From assembly GCF_963518785.1 (NCBI RefSeq), contig NZ_CAUQKJ010000002.1:62001-126000 (forward strand): a DNA stretch of 64,000 nt, written 5' to 3'. The notes under the pieces were generated by a model. It worked only from the letters and a program-made list of their open reading frames with translations, made no database searches and was not told the DNA's origin. The position numbers were made by a program, and so were the translations under genes. This DNA comes from an uncultured Campylobacter sp. GTDB taxonomy: Bacteria > Campylobacterota > Campylobacteria > Campylobacterales > Campylobacteraceae. Of this stretch, positions 45,365 to 54,138 are shown one piece after another (position 1 is the stretch's first letter; each line of letters opens with the position of its first letter).

Positions 45365-46748
45365 AATACAAGCCTTTTAAAATGTATAAAATCGCCGCTT
45401 CGCCCGCACAAAGCGCCGCGATCGCAATAATTTTTTTTGCGCGGATTATAGCCAAAAAGTTATTAAATCCAAAAAAATAGAGATTAAAGCCGAGTAGAAA
45501 CGCTCCCGTTATCGTGCTTGCAAACGCAAGTCCCACCGCACCGAAGGGTTTAAAAAACAGCGCGCACAAAGCGACGTTTATAAAGACGCACCAGATCGAA
45601 ATTTTTGCGCTTAGTTTCTGCTTCATATTCGCATACAGCCAGTGCGAAAAAATCCTAGACAGCCCAAACGGCACGAGTCCCATCATATACGCGCCGAGAA
45701 CTGCGGCGCATTCGATGGAATTTTGGCGGGTAAATTCTCCGCGCTCAAACAGCAGCTGCGTGATCTCGTTTCGCAGCATCACGCCGCCTATCGCAGAGAG
45801 CCCGAGCAGCGCCAAAAGGAAGTAAAATCCGCGCTCCACAAGCGCCAGAGCCTGCGCGTCGTCGTGAGCTTTTACAAATTTGCTCATTCGCGGAAAGATT
45901 GCCGTGCTAAGCGCGATCGCAAAAAGCGCAAGCGGCAGCTGAAATATGCGGTTGGCGTAGTAAAGATAGCTGATACTGCCGCTAGCAAGGAAGCTCGCAA
46001 AAAAGGTATCTATAAACGAGCTTAACTGAAGTGCCGACGCACCGAGCACGCCCGCGAAAAAATTTTTATAAAAGCCTTGCGTTTGTGCTTTATCGCCTCG
46101 CGCAAGCCGCGCAAAGCCGCCAGCTAAGACGCGTAGCATACCGGTGAACTTTAGCGCATAAACATGCACCGCAAGCTGTAAAAGCCCGCCCGCTACGACG
46201 CCGAAGCTAAGATAAAGCACCGCCGTGGCGCCGTCCTTACCGCGAGCTAGCAGAAGCGCCGCGATCATCGCCAAATTTAAAAGTGCGGTCGAAAACGCCG
46301 TCGTAGCGAAGTGGTCGCGATACTGAAGCAGCGAAGCAAAGAGCGTAACGACGAAGATAAACGTGAGGTAGAAAAAATTTATCCGCACGTATGGCACCGC
46401 AAGACCGATCTGCTCGGCGCTAAATCCGTATGCCAAAACTTTAGTAAAAACGGGCGCGGCGAGCAGCACGAGCGCCGTTAGAAGCGCGATGAAAACGCTA
46501 AATTTTATTAGCACCGCTGCGGCAAAAATTCCTTTTTTACGCGCGGCGGTAAAGCTGGGCAAAAACGCCTGCGTAAAAGCTCCCTCGCCGAATAGTCTGC
46601 GAAAAAGATTGGGTAGTTTAAACGCTACGAAAAACAGATCGCTGTAAATCCCCGCGCCCAAAACCGATGCGGTAAGAAGGTCGCGCACGAAACCCAAAAC
46701 TCGCGAAACCAGCGTGCCTGCGCTATTTGTGAAAAAGCCTCTGAGCAT
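45351..46748 (-). CDS. murJ: Lipid II flippase MurJ (MviN)
   Basis: The 465-residue polytopic protein has about 13-14 helices and the family opening (NSAGTLVSRVLGFVRDLLTASVLG), then FRRLFGEGAFTQAFLPSF. It flips lipid II across the inner membrane for peptidoglycan synthesis. Divergent from mlaE, with TATAAT-type sequences for both directions in the 80-bp gap. Confidence 0.92.
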   Translation of the reverse strand: MLRGFFTNSAGTLVSRVLGFVRDLLTASVLGAGIYSDLFFVAFKLPNLFRRLFGEGAFTQAFLPSFTAARKKGIFAAAVLIKFSVFIALLTALVLLAAPVFTKVLAYGFSAEQIGLAVPYVRINFFYLTFIFVVTLFASLLQYRDHFATTAFSTALLNLAMIAALLLARGKDGATAVLYLSFGVVAGGLLQLAVHVYALKFTGMLRVLAGGFARLARGDKAQTQGFYKNFFAGVLGASALQLSSFIDTFFASFLASGSISYLYYANRIFQLPLALFAIALSTAIFPRMSKFVKAHDDAQALALVERGFYFLLALLGLSAIGGVMLRNEITQLLFERGEFTRQNSIECAAVLGAYMMGLVPFGLSRIFSHWLYANMKQKLSAKISIWCVFINVALCALFFKPFGAVGLAFASTITGAFLLGFNLYFFGFNNFLAIIRAKKIIAIAALCAGEAAILYILKGLYYGNL

Positions 46749-46790
46749 AAATCTCCATTAAATTTTATAAAATGCCAAGGTTGATTATAT

Positions 46791-46796
46791 TATAAT
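46791..46796 (+). promoter_or_regulatory. Predicted -10 box for the mla genes
   Basis: TATAAT lies 32 bp upstream of the TTG start of mlaE, followed by GGAGAG before the start. Confidence 0.5.
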
Positions 46797-46828
46797 TTCC
46801 CCTATTTTTTGATTTTGGAGAGAAATTT

Positions 46829-47932
46829 TTGCGGAATTTAGCCTTTTCGCTCGAAAGCTCGGGCGGGAAAAACACCTTATCGCTACGCGGGCAGTGGAAC
46901 TACAAAAGCTCGCGATCGCAGCTGCTTGCACTAAAAAAAGCGGTAAAAAATCTAAACGAGCTGGAGCTAAGCTTAAGCGAAATTTCAAATTTAGACTATT
47001 TCATGGCGCTAATGATCAAAAACGCCCTTGCCGGCAAGCGGGTTAGCCTTGTGGAGGATAGCTGCAAAGCTGCTAGAATTCTAAGCTTTATGGATGATAA
47101 AACGATCGATTTTAGCTATGTACCTGAATCTCGCAGGCTAAATTTTTTAGCGCAGATCGGACTTTATTGTCATCTTGGAATTTTAGGCTTGCTAAGCCTT
47201 GCTGGCTTTTTGGGCGAGTTTTTCTCCAAACTCGTGGCTTTTGTAATTCATCCGATGAAATTCCGCTTCAAAGAAACCGTAAATTTCATCAAAGATAGCG
47301 GCATAGACGCGCTTTTTATAGTCTCATTGACGGCATTTTTGATCGGTATCGTGCTTGCTTACATAGGCTCGGATATGCTTTCTAAATTTGGCGCCAGCAT
47401 CTATATTATCGACATAATGGGCGCTTTGACGCTCCGTGAAGTAGCGCCTCTAATCGCTGCTATTGTTATCGCAGGTCGTTCGGCTTCGAGTTTTACGGCG
47501 CAGATCGGCGTGATGAAGATCACCGAAGAGATCGATGCGATGAGGACGATGGGCTTTGATCCGTTTTATTTTCTTGCGATGCCGCGCATTATCGCGATGG
47601 TACTAATCATGCCGCTAGTCATTTTTATCGCAGATTCGGTAAGTATTTTTGCTCAGATGATAGTGTGCGACGCGTATTTAGATATAGCCTTTAGCGATTA
47701 TTTGGATAGATTTAAGGCTTCTGTAGAGCTTAGGCATTTTTTAGTAGGTATAATTAAAGCGCCATTTTTCGGGGCATTCATTGCTATCATCGGCTGCATG
47801 CGGGGTTTTGAGGTCAGAGGAAATACCCAAAGCATCGGCGAATACACCACCATTAGCGTCGTAAACGCGATATTTTGGGTTATCGCGATCGACGCGGTAT
47901 TCGCGGTTCTGTTTTCGGAGATCGGGCTATGA
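46829..47932 (+). CDS. mlaE: MlaE-family ABC permease with N-terminal STAS domain
   Basis: The start is TTG at 46829, 8 nt after GGAGAG; no ATG fits. Residues 1-100 form a STAS-like domain, then five or six helices carry the MlaE pattern (FIKDSGIDALFIVSLTAFLI, REVAPLIAAIVIAGRSAS, FTAQIGVMKITEEIDAM). It is the permease of the MCE/Mla lipid transporter that maintains outer-membrane asymmetry. The 367-residue length and STAS fusion are usual in this group. TGA overlaps the mlaF ATG. Confidence 0.9.
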   Translation: MRNLAFSLESSGGKNTLSLRGQWNYKSSRSQLLALKKAVKNLNELELSLSEISNLDYFMALMIKNALAGKRVSLVEDSCKAARILSFMDDKTIDFSYVPESRRLNFLAQIGLYCHLGILGLLSLAGFLGEFFSKLVAFVIHPMKFRFKETVNFIKDSGIDALFIVSLTAFLIGIVLAYIGSDMLSKFGASIYIIDIMGALTLREVAPLIAAIVIAGRSASSFTAQIGVMKITEEIDAMRTMGFDPFYFLAMPRIIAMVLIMPLVIFIADSVSIFAQMIVCDAYLDIAFSDYLDRFKASVELRHFLVGIIKAPFFGAFIAIIGCMRGFEVRGNTQSIGEYTTISVVNAIFWVIAIDAVFAVLFSEIGL

Positions 47933-48699
47933 GCGAGCAAGTGCAATCCGGCGAAAGCGCTAAAATTATAGTCGCGCGCGATGTTACTACCGCGTACGGA
48001 TCGCGCGTTATGCACGATAGCGTGAGCTTTAGCGTCAAAAAGGGCGAAATTTACGGCTTTTTAGGTGGCAGCGGCAGCGGCAAAACGACGTTAATGAAAA
48101 CCCTCATATTTTTAAAACGTCCGCAAAGCGGCGAGATTAAAATTTTCGGGCGCGATATTTGGCGCGCGAGCGAAGCAGGGCAAAACGAGATCCGCCTAAA
48201 ATGCGGCGTGATGTTTCAGTTTGGCGCGCTTTACAGCTCGATGAGCGTGCTCGAAAACGTAGGCGTGCTGCTTCGCGAATACTCTAAATTTAGCGAGCGC
48301 GAGATAGATGAGCTATCGATGTTTTGGATCCAAAAGGTGGGGCTTAAGAAGGAGGCTGCTGCGCTTAGCCCAAACGAGCTTAGCGGTGGTATGAAAAAGC
48401 GCGTGGCGCTGGCTCGCGCGCTAGCACTTAGCCCTGAAATTTTATTTTTGGACGAGCCAAACTCGGGGCTTGATCCACTTAGCGCCAGAGCCCTTGATAG
48501 GCTTGTTTGCGAGCTTAGAGACAGCCTCGGCGTCACGGTCGTGATGGTGACGCACGACGTGGATAGTATCTTTGACATTTTAGATCGGTTTTTGATTGTG
48601 GATAATCAAAAAATCGCTTTTGAAGGAAGCATCGAGGAGATTTCAAGCCTAGAGAACAACCCGCTTGAAGAGCTATTTAAGATGCGACAAAGGGATTGA
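47929..48699 (+). CDS. mlaF: MlaF-type ATPase of the Mla lipid transporter
   Basis: From ATG 47929 (ATGA overlap with mlaE) the 256-residue ATPase shows GGSGSGKTT (Walker A), LSGGMKKRVALARAL (signature), LFLDEPNSGLDP (Walker B) and VTHDVDS. It powers lipid movement through MlaE. An in-frame ATG at 47875 lies inside mlaE and is not used. Confidence 0.92.
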   Translation: MSEQVQSGESAKIIVARDVTTAYGSRVMHDSVSFSVKKGEIYGFLGGSGSGKTTLMKTLIFLKRPQSGEIKIFGRDIWRASEAGQNEIRLKCGVMFQFGALYSSMSVLENVGVLLREYSKFSEREIDELSMFWIQKVGLKKEAAALSPNELSGGMKKRVALARALALSPEILFLDEPNSGLDPLSARALDRLVCELRDSLGVTVVMVTHDVDSIFDILDRFLIVDNQKIAFEGSIEEISSLENNPLEELFKMRQRD

Positions 48700-49195
48700 G
48701 CTTTGAAATTTACCGAGCCGAAATACGCATCGCGGCGGGTAAAATCGGGTAAAATTTAGATAGGTGCAAGCTGAAATTTTAAAATAGCGGCGGGAAAATT
48801 TTAAATTTTAAACCTAGCGAGGAATTTCGGGATCCGCAGGGCTTAAATTTTTAAAATTTAGACCTTAGCGGCTCAATCGAAATTTTAAAATTTAAGCAGG
48901 TCGCATTTAAGGGCGCATTTAGGCGCATTTATTGGATAGTGCATAAATTTTAAAATTTTAACGAGCAAGCGGCGTTAAATTTAAACCGGGGCGGTAAAAT
49001 TTTACGCTAAAATACGGTGCGGCGATATTTTGAAATTTCAAAATGCACGATAAGCTTTAAAATTTAAACTCAGATGATTCTGCAAATTTTGCGGCTATTT
49101 GAGAAAGTGCTAAGTTTTAAAATTTAAGCCCAAACGGCTATTTTTAAGGCATATCGCAGGGCTTAAATTTTACGCTCTGAAATTAGGAGAAAAGA
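48700..49195. other. Non-coding repeat tract splitting the mla genes
   Basis: About 500 bp of AAATTT/TTTTAAAATTT words separated by GC-rich stretches, without regular period. Related operons are usually compact here, so this looks like inserted or expanded repeat DNA. Confidence 0.55.
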
Positions 49196-50125
49196 TTGGA
49201 AAATAGAACTTCATACACGATAGTAGGCGCATTTGTTATGATCTGCATCGCGGCTCTTACGGCGTTTATGTGGTGGATGCTTACTAAGACCGACCGCAGC
49301 GAGAGCTACCGCTCCTACTATATCCACACAAAAGAGCTTCCCGTAGGCATTAAGGAGAATTCCGAAGTTAAATTTATCGGCGTAAATGCGGGCATCATAA
49401 AAAGTATCGACTTTGCCGATATCGAAAATGCGATCATCGAGATTGAAATTTCGGTAAAAAGCAAACTGCCGATCTCGCAAGATAGCGTCGCTAAGGTAGA
49501 ATCTCAAGGCATCAGCGGAATTGCGTTTATAAATATCACGAAAGGAAGTGGCAAGCTTTTCCCGCCGAATGATAAAAAGCCGATAATTGCGCTGGATAAA
49601 ACGCTTCTTGATAAAATCGGCTCTAAAGCTGAAGTCATCACCGATAGCGTGAGCGAGATGATCTTTAAGATTAATGGGCTGTTGTCTAAGCAAAATACCG
49701 ATAAAGTGGATAGAATCCTATCTTCGATGGATAAATTTAGCGCCGAGCTAAGTGATGAGAAAAAATTCCAAAGCCTAGACGCGCTGCTTGCTAATGTAAA
49801 TACTCTCATAGCGAATTTAAACGAGCGCGAGAAGGAGCTAGACGCGCTGCTAGATAATCTAAACGCTTTTGCCGTGAGTGCTGCCAATCTATCGAATTCA
49901 CTGGACAAAACCGCAGGTATCATCACTAAGCGTATCGATCGCGGCGAGTATAATCTAAAAGCGATCTTGGATCCTACGCTTGAGGAGGCAAAAAACACTC
50001 TTGGTGAGCTAAAAAAATCGCTTAGAGAATTCCAAGGTGCAATGTTTAGACTAGAGGACAATCCTTACGATTTCTTTTTTAAAGACACTTCTAAAAGCGC
50101 GGATCGCGACGATAAAAAGGAATAA
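49196..50125 (+). CDS. mlaD: MlaD-type MCE-domain lipid-binding protein
   Basis: Start TTG 49196 follows AGGAGA. The 309-residue protein has one N-terminal helix (IVGAFVMICIAALTAFMWW), an MCE domain (about 40-120: LPVGIKENSEVKFIGVNAGIIKSI) and a long helical coiled-coil region. It is the periplasmic lipid-binding ring of the transporter. Confidence 0.9.
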   Translation: MENRTSYTIVGAFVMICIAALTAFMWWMLTKTDRSESYRSYYIHTKELPVGIKENSEVKFIGVNAGIIKSIDFADIENAIIEIEISVKSKLPISQDSVAKVESQGISGIAFINITKGSGKLFPPNDKKPIIALDKTLLDKIGSKAEVITDSVSEMIFKINGLLSKQNTDKVDRILSSMDKFSAELSDEKKFQSLDALLANVNTLIANLNEREKELDALLDNLNAFAVSAANLSNSLDKTAGIITKRIDRGEYNLKAILDPTLEEAKNTLGELKKSLREFQGAMFRLEDNPYDFFFKDTSKSADRDDKKE

Positions 50126-50127
50126 AG

Positions 50128-50691
50128 ATGAAAAATTTTATAAAGTTTACGCTTGCTGTGACGCTAGCAGCGATATTTTTAGGCGGCTGCTTAGCCAAGC
50201 AGGCTAAGCCATACACCTACTACGAGCTGCGTTATGATCAAAAGCGCTGCGTAAATCCTAGCGGCGTGCGCAAAAATATCTTTATCGACACCATCACGGC
50301 GACCGATCTCGTCGATAGGCGGGATATTTTAATAGTGGATTTTAGAAATCGAACGCGGTTCGCAAGCGACGCCAAATTTATAACTATGCCTAGCGAAATG
50401 GTATATAAGGCACTGCTAGATGCGGCATTTTCCACCTGCTCGCTAAATCCGATCTTCGTGCCAAAAGAGCGGGATTTGCGCCTAAAAACCAGTATCGTAG
50501 CGCTTCAGATCAATAACGATCAAGCAACCGTCACGATGGGATATGAAATTTTAAATTCTTTAGAAAGCATAAAATCAGGCATCGTCACTAAGCGCGTTTT
50601 CGTGCCTGATCCTAGCTCGCAAAGCATTTATAATGCCCTAAATTTAGCGCTTAATGAGAGCATAAACGAAATTTTAAAGGCTCTTAGATGA
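50128..50691 (+). CDS. ABC-transport auxiliary lipoprotein of the Mla/PqiC type
   Basis: The 187-residue protein has a lipoprotein signal with lipobox FLGGC (Cys21). YTYYELRYDQKRC and VFVPDPSSQSIYNALNLAL match the ABC-type transport auxiliary lipoprotein family that works with MCE transporters. It lies 2 bp after mlaD and overlaps ruvA by 4 bp. Confidence 0.82.
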   Translation: MKNFIKFTLAVTLAAIFLGGCLAKQAKPYTYYELRYDQKRCVNPSGVRKNIFIDTITATDLVDRRDILIVDFRNRTRFASDAKFITMPSEMVYKALLDAAFSTCSLNPIFVPKERDLRLKTSIVALQINNDQATVTMGYEILNSLESIKSGIVTKRVFVPDPSSQSIYNALNLALNESINEILKALR

Positions 50692-51242
50692 TAGCAGCGA
50701 TCGAAGGAATTATCACGCGCAAGGAGCCCACTGCTTGCGTTATTAAATGCTCTAGCGGCGTGAGCTACGCTCTTTCGTTGTCATTAAATACCTCCGCGAA
50801 GCTCACGCAGGGCAGGCTGACCGAGCTTGCGTGCGTACAAATTCTGCGCGAGGATGCCGATTTGCTGTACGGGTTTTTAGACGAGAGTGAAAAAAGGATG
50901 TTTGAAACCTTAATCAAGCTTAGCGGTGTAGGTGCAAGCACGGCGATGGCGGTTTGTTCGACGCTCGCTCCGCAGGATTTCGCACGTTGCGTAGCTACGG
51001 GGGACGCTGCGACGCTAACTTCAGTTCCGGGTATCGGCCTAAAGACCGCTAGACGGATCATTGCCGAACTGGGCGATGCGAAGCTAATGGAATTCGGTCC
51101 TAGCGAGACTTATAAAAATGAAGCAGCATCCGCGCTACAAAGCCTTGGATTTAAGCGCGATAAGATCAATCAAATCTTAGCAGGATGCAGCAGCACGAAT
51201 ACGTCAGATCTTGTCAAAGAGGCGTTAAAAAAATTAGCGTAG
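50688..51242 (+). CDS. ruvA: Holliday junction branch-migration protein RuvA
   Basis: The 184-residue protein has the OB domain (MIAAIEGIITRKEPTACVI), two helix-hairpin-helix motifs (LIKLSGVGASTAM, LTSVPGIGLKTARRI) and the C-terminal RuvB-binding helices. Typical length. Confidence 0.95.
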   Translation: MIAAIEGIITRKEPTACVIKCSSGVSYALSLSLNTSAKLTQGRLTELACVQILREDADLLYGFLDESEKRMFETLIKLSGVGASTAMAVCSTLAPQDFARCVATGDAATLTSVPGIGLKTARRIIAELGDAKLMEFGPSETYKNEAASALQSLGFKRDKINQILAGCSSTNTSDLVKEALKKLA

Positions 51243-51265
51243 AAAATAAAATTTGAAGGAAAGCA

Positions 51266-52297
51266 ATGAAATTTGGCATAGTTTTTGGAGCTCAAAGCTA
51301 CGAGCACGAAGTAAGTATCATCTCGGCAATTGCCGTTAAAAACGCCCTAAAAGGCTGGGACTTGGAGTTTGTATTTTGCGATAAAAATCGTAAATTTTAC
51401 CGCATCGAGGATAAGAATATGCGCGCGGCATATTTTAAACAGGGCGGCTATGTTAAAGCAAAAGAGCTTAGCATCGGTGCGGGCGGATTTTTTGAGAGTG
51501 GAATGTTTAGCAAAAGCATGCTAGAAGTCGGCACATATATCAATCTAATCCATGGCTGCGACGGCGAGGATGGCAAAATGGCGGCGCTATTTGAGTTTTT
51601 TGGCATCCCTTATATCGGACCTCGCATCGAAGCTAGTGTGCTAAGCTATAATAAAATTTTAACCAAGCACCTAGCCGTAATCGCAAATGTAAAAACTCTG
51701 CCGTATGAGATCGTAAATCGTACCAGCCTGCCTAATTTTAATTTTCCGATCATCGTTAAGCCCGCTCATTTGGGCTCTAGCATCGGAATTTCGATAGCCA
51801 AGAACGAAAGCGAGTTTAGCTACGCGCTGGATCAGGCTTTTGAGCTGGACGACAGCGCGATCGTAGAGCCGTACTGGGAAAACGTAAAGGAATTCAATCT
51901 CGCAGGCGCTAAAATAGACGGCAAAATCGTATTTTCGAATATCGAAGAGCCAAAAAAAGAGGGCTATTTAAATTTCGATCGTAAATATTTGGATTTTTCG
52001 CGCAGTGGCGCGATCGAGCCCGCTCGTCCTGGCGCTTTGCTAGAGGGCAAGATGAAAGACGCCTTTACGCGGCTTTATAACGCAGGATCATTCGATGGCG
52101 CGCTCATTCGCTGCGATTTTTTTGAGAAAGAGGGCGAAATTTATCTAAACGAGATAAATCCAAATCCGGGCAGCCTCGCAAACTATCTATTTGATGATTT
52201 CTCCGAGGTTTTAGCAGCTCTTGCTTCATCGCTGCCGCCGATGAGGCAGATCCCTATAAGCTACGAGCTGATCACTAAAATCACCGCTAATAAGTAG
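51266..52297 (+). CDS. ddl: D-alanine-D-alanine ligase
   Basis: ATP-grasp enzyme of 343 residues with FGAQSYEHEVSIISA, VKPAHLGSSIGIS and NEINPNPGSLANY. It makes D-Ala-D-Ala for MurF, encoded 1.8 kb downstream. AAGGAAAG lies before the ATG. Confidence 0.94.
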   Translation: MKFGIVFGAQSYEHEVSIISAIAVKNALKGWDLEFVFCDKNRKFYRIEDKNMRAAYFKQGGYVKAKELSIGAGGFFESGMFSKSMLEVGTYINLIHGCDGEDGKMAALFEFFGIPYIGPRIEASVLSYNKILTKHLAVIANVKTLPYEIVNRTSLPNFNFPIIVKPAHLGSSIGISIAKNESEFSYALDQAFELDDSAIVEPYWENVKEFNLAGAKIDGKIVFSNIEEPKKEGYLNFDRKYLDFSRSGAIEPARPGALLEGKMKDAFTRLYNAGSFDGALIRCDFFEKEGEIYLNEINPNPGSLANYLFDDFSEVLAALASSLPPMRQIPISYELITKITANK

Positions 52298-52357
52298 CCA
52301 ATCGTTTAAAATTTTACGCTAAATTTTGCGTAAAATTTTACTCTAAAAGGTCGAGTT

Positions 52358-52576
52358 ATGATAAATCAAGACGAAATTTACACCGCTACCGAGATCGTGC
52401 GCAACTTCAGTACCGTTTTAAACAAGATTAAAAACCAAGAGATCAAAAAAGCCCTGATCGTCAAAAACAACAAATTCGAAGCCGTAATGATTAGTATGAG
52501 CGAGTTTGAGCGGCTCGAAAAGGCGGTTGAGTTACTCAAAGCCGTTTACGCCAAAAGGAGCGGCGGTGGCGAGTAA
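52358..52576 (+). CDS. Phd/YefM-like small protein without an adjacent toxin
   Basis: The 72-residue protein (TATEIVRNFSTVLNKIKNQE, AVMISMSEFERLEKAVELL) has the antitoxin-type Phd/YefM pattern. No toxin ORF lies next to it; the following gene is a hydrolase overlapping by 11 bp. The same small gene sits between ddl and the hydrolase in C. jejuni, so it is a fixed part of the locus and probably a DNA-binding regulator. Confidence 0.8.
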   Translation: MINQDEIYTATEIVRNFSTVLNKIKNQEIKKALIVKNNKFEAVMISMSEFERLEKAVELLKAVYAKRSGGGE

Positions 52577-53297
52577 GGAGCTCGTCTGCGGCGGCGAAAG
52601 CTACAAAATCAGCTACGAAATTTCAAATCTGCAGCGTGAGCAATACATCCTGATTCTGCACGGCTGGGGCGCAAACAAGGCGCTTATGTCTCGGATTTTT
52701 GCGGACAAGTTCCGCCGTTATGCGTTAGTGTGCGTCGATCTGCCTGGATTCGGCGCCAGCTCGCAGCCCGCGCGCGCCCTTGGCAGCAAGGATTACGCAG
52801 AGATTATGCGCGCCTTTATCGCAGCCTTCGGCAAGCAGCCCGCAGCGATCATGGGGCACAGCTTCGGCGGCAAGATCGCTGCATTGCTAGCTCCGCGCAA
52901 TCTCATACTGCTAAGCAGCGCTGGTATCATCGAACCCAAGCCCTTTGCCGTGCGCGCCAAAATCGTGATTTTTAAAATTTTAAAAAGATTTGGACTGGCG
53001 GGGCTTTGGCGCGCGTTTGCGAGCAAGGACGCCGCAGGTATGAGCAAGGCGATGTATGAGACGCTAAAAAACGTCGTAAATGAGGACTTCCGCGATATCT
53101 TTTCCGCGCTAAGCTCGCAAAATGCGCTCATCTTTTGGGGCAAGGACGATCGCGCCACTAGCCTAAAAAGCGGCGAGCTGATCCACTCGCTCGTCAAAAA
53201 TAGCAAATTTTATCCGCTGGCAGGGGATCACTTTTTCTTTTTGCAAAGCGCGGATTTTATCGGCGAACAGATCGAAAAGGAGCTTGGCGGCAGCTAA
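52566..53297 (+). CDS. Alpha/beta hydrolase
   Basis: GTG 52566 is chosen: AAAGGAGCGG lies 5-10 nt upstream and it overlaps the small gene by 11 bp, giving 243 residues. Motifs: LHGWGANK (oxyanion), MGHSFGGKIA (nucleophile Ser), WGKDDRAT (Asp) and GDHFFF (His). Substrate unknown; syntenic with the Campylobacter hydrolase before murF. Confidence 0.85.
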   Translation: MASKELVCGGESYKISYEISNLQREQYILILHGWGANKALMSRIFADKFRRYALVCVDLPGFGASSQPARALGSKDYAEIMRAFIAAFGKQPAAIMGHSFGGKIAALLAPRNLILLSSAGIIEPKPFAVRAKIVIFKILKRFGLAGLWRAFASKDAAGMSKAMYETLKNVVNEDFRDIFSALSSQNALIFWGKDDRATSLKSGELIHSLVKNSKFYPLAGDHFFFLQSADFIGEQIEKELGGS

Positions 53298-54138
53298 ATT
53301 TAACGATTCGGCGCCGCGCTAAATTTAAAGCAAAACGCGATTTGGTGTAAATTTTAAAATTTAGCCGCGAAATTTTAGCGCCGCACCGCGAAAATCGCGC
53401 TTTAGATGCAAAAACAGATCATGCGAAAGGCAAGAGCGAGTGCATTTTAAAAAGCGTTTCATTGCGGCGCTTTAATATGGCTCGCCCGCGTTATAAAATT
53501 TTGCAATCTGTTTGCGCAAAGATCGCGGACCTAAGCGTAAATTTAGATTATAAAGCCGCGAAGTATGCGGCACATATTTAAAATTTAGCAACGTAAAATC
53601 CGCTCTTTGGGCGCACAGTATAAAACGCAAAGCTCAAATTGCGGCGTGCCGCGTTAAATTTTAAAATTTTAATGCGGCAGCGGAGTTTCTGCTCCGCGCT
53701 TGCGGCAGCCATACAATAGACGACAAAACTGCGTGCGTGCACCGCAAAACGGACGATTAAATTTAGTCGCATAACCGCGCCATGTATTTGCCTCGAAAGG
53801 TCTATGTGCCGCAAATGATGCAAATCATCGCGCGAGATAGGGCGCGATGTCGCAAGATACGCAGCGTGCGAAAATTTCAGGTCGCGAAAGATAGATACGG
53901 CGCGGTATCGAAAATGGGGGCGGCGCGCGGCAGCGTAAATTTATCTAGCGTGGCTCGTGCAGCTTTCGCGAGGGCGTGAATTTATGAGCGTGCAAGTTTG
54001 CAAAAATAGAATTTGCAAAGCGAAAATTCGTAAAATTTGCAAATGACGCCGAATGTCGGTTAGCTCGAGCTCGCCGCGTTTTTGCCCGCACAGGCTCGCA
54101 AAGCGGGCGCGCAAATTTATAAAAAGGAATTTTAAAAG
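53298..54138. other. 840-bp non-coding region before murF
   Basis: AAATTT words are dense at 53310-53370 and 53580-53680, then GC-rich DNA without a plausible gene. Short frames on both strands are Arg/Ala-rich chance ORFs. AAAAAGGAATTTT just before 54139 provides the murF ribosome-binding site. Confidence 0.5.

Noticed and set aside
52358..53297. Toxin-antitoxin pair
   Set aside because: The second gene is an alpha/beta hydrolase with a complete Ser-Asp-His triad, not a RelE/ParE or Doc toxin.
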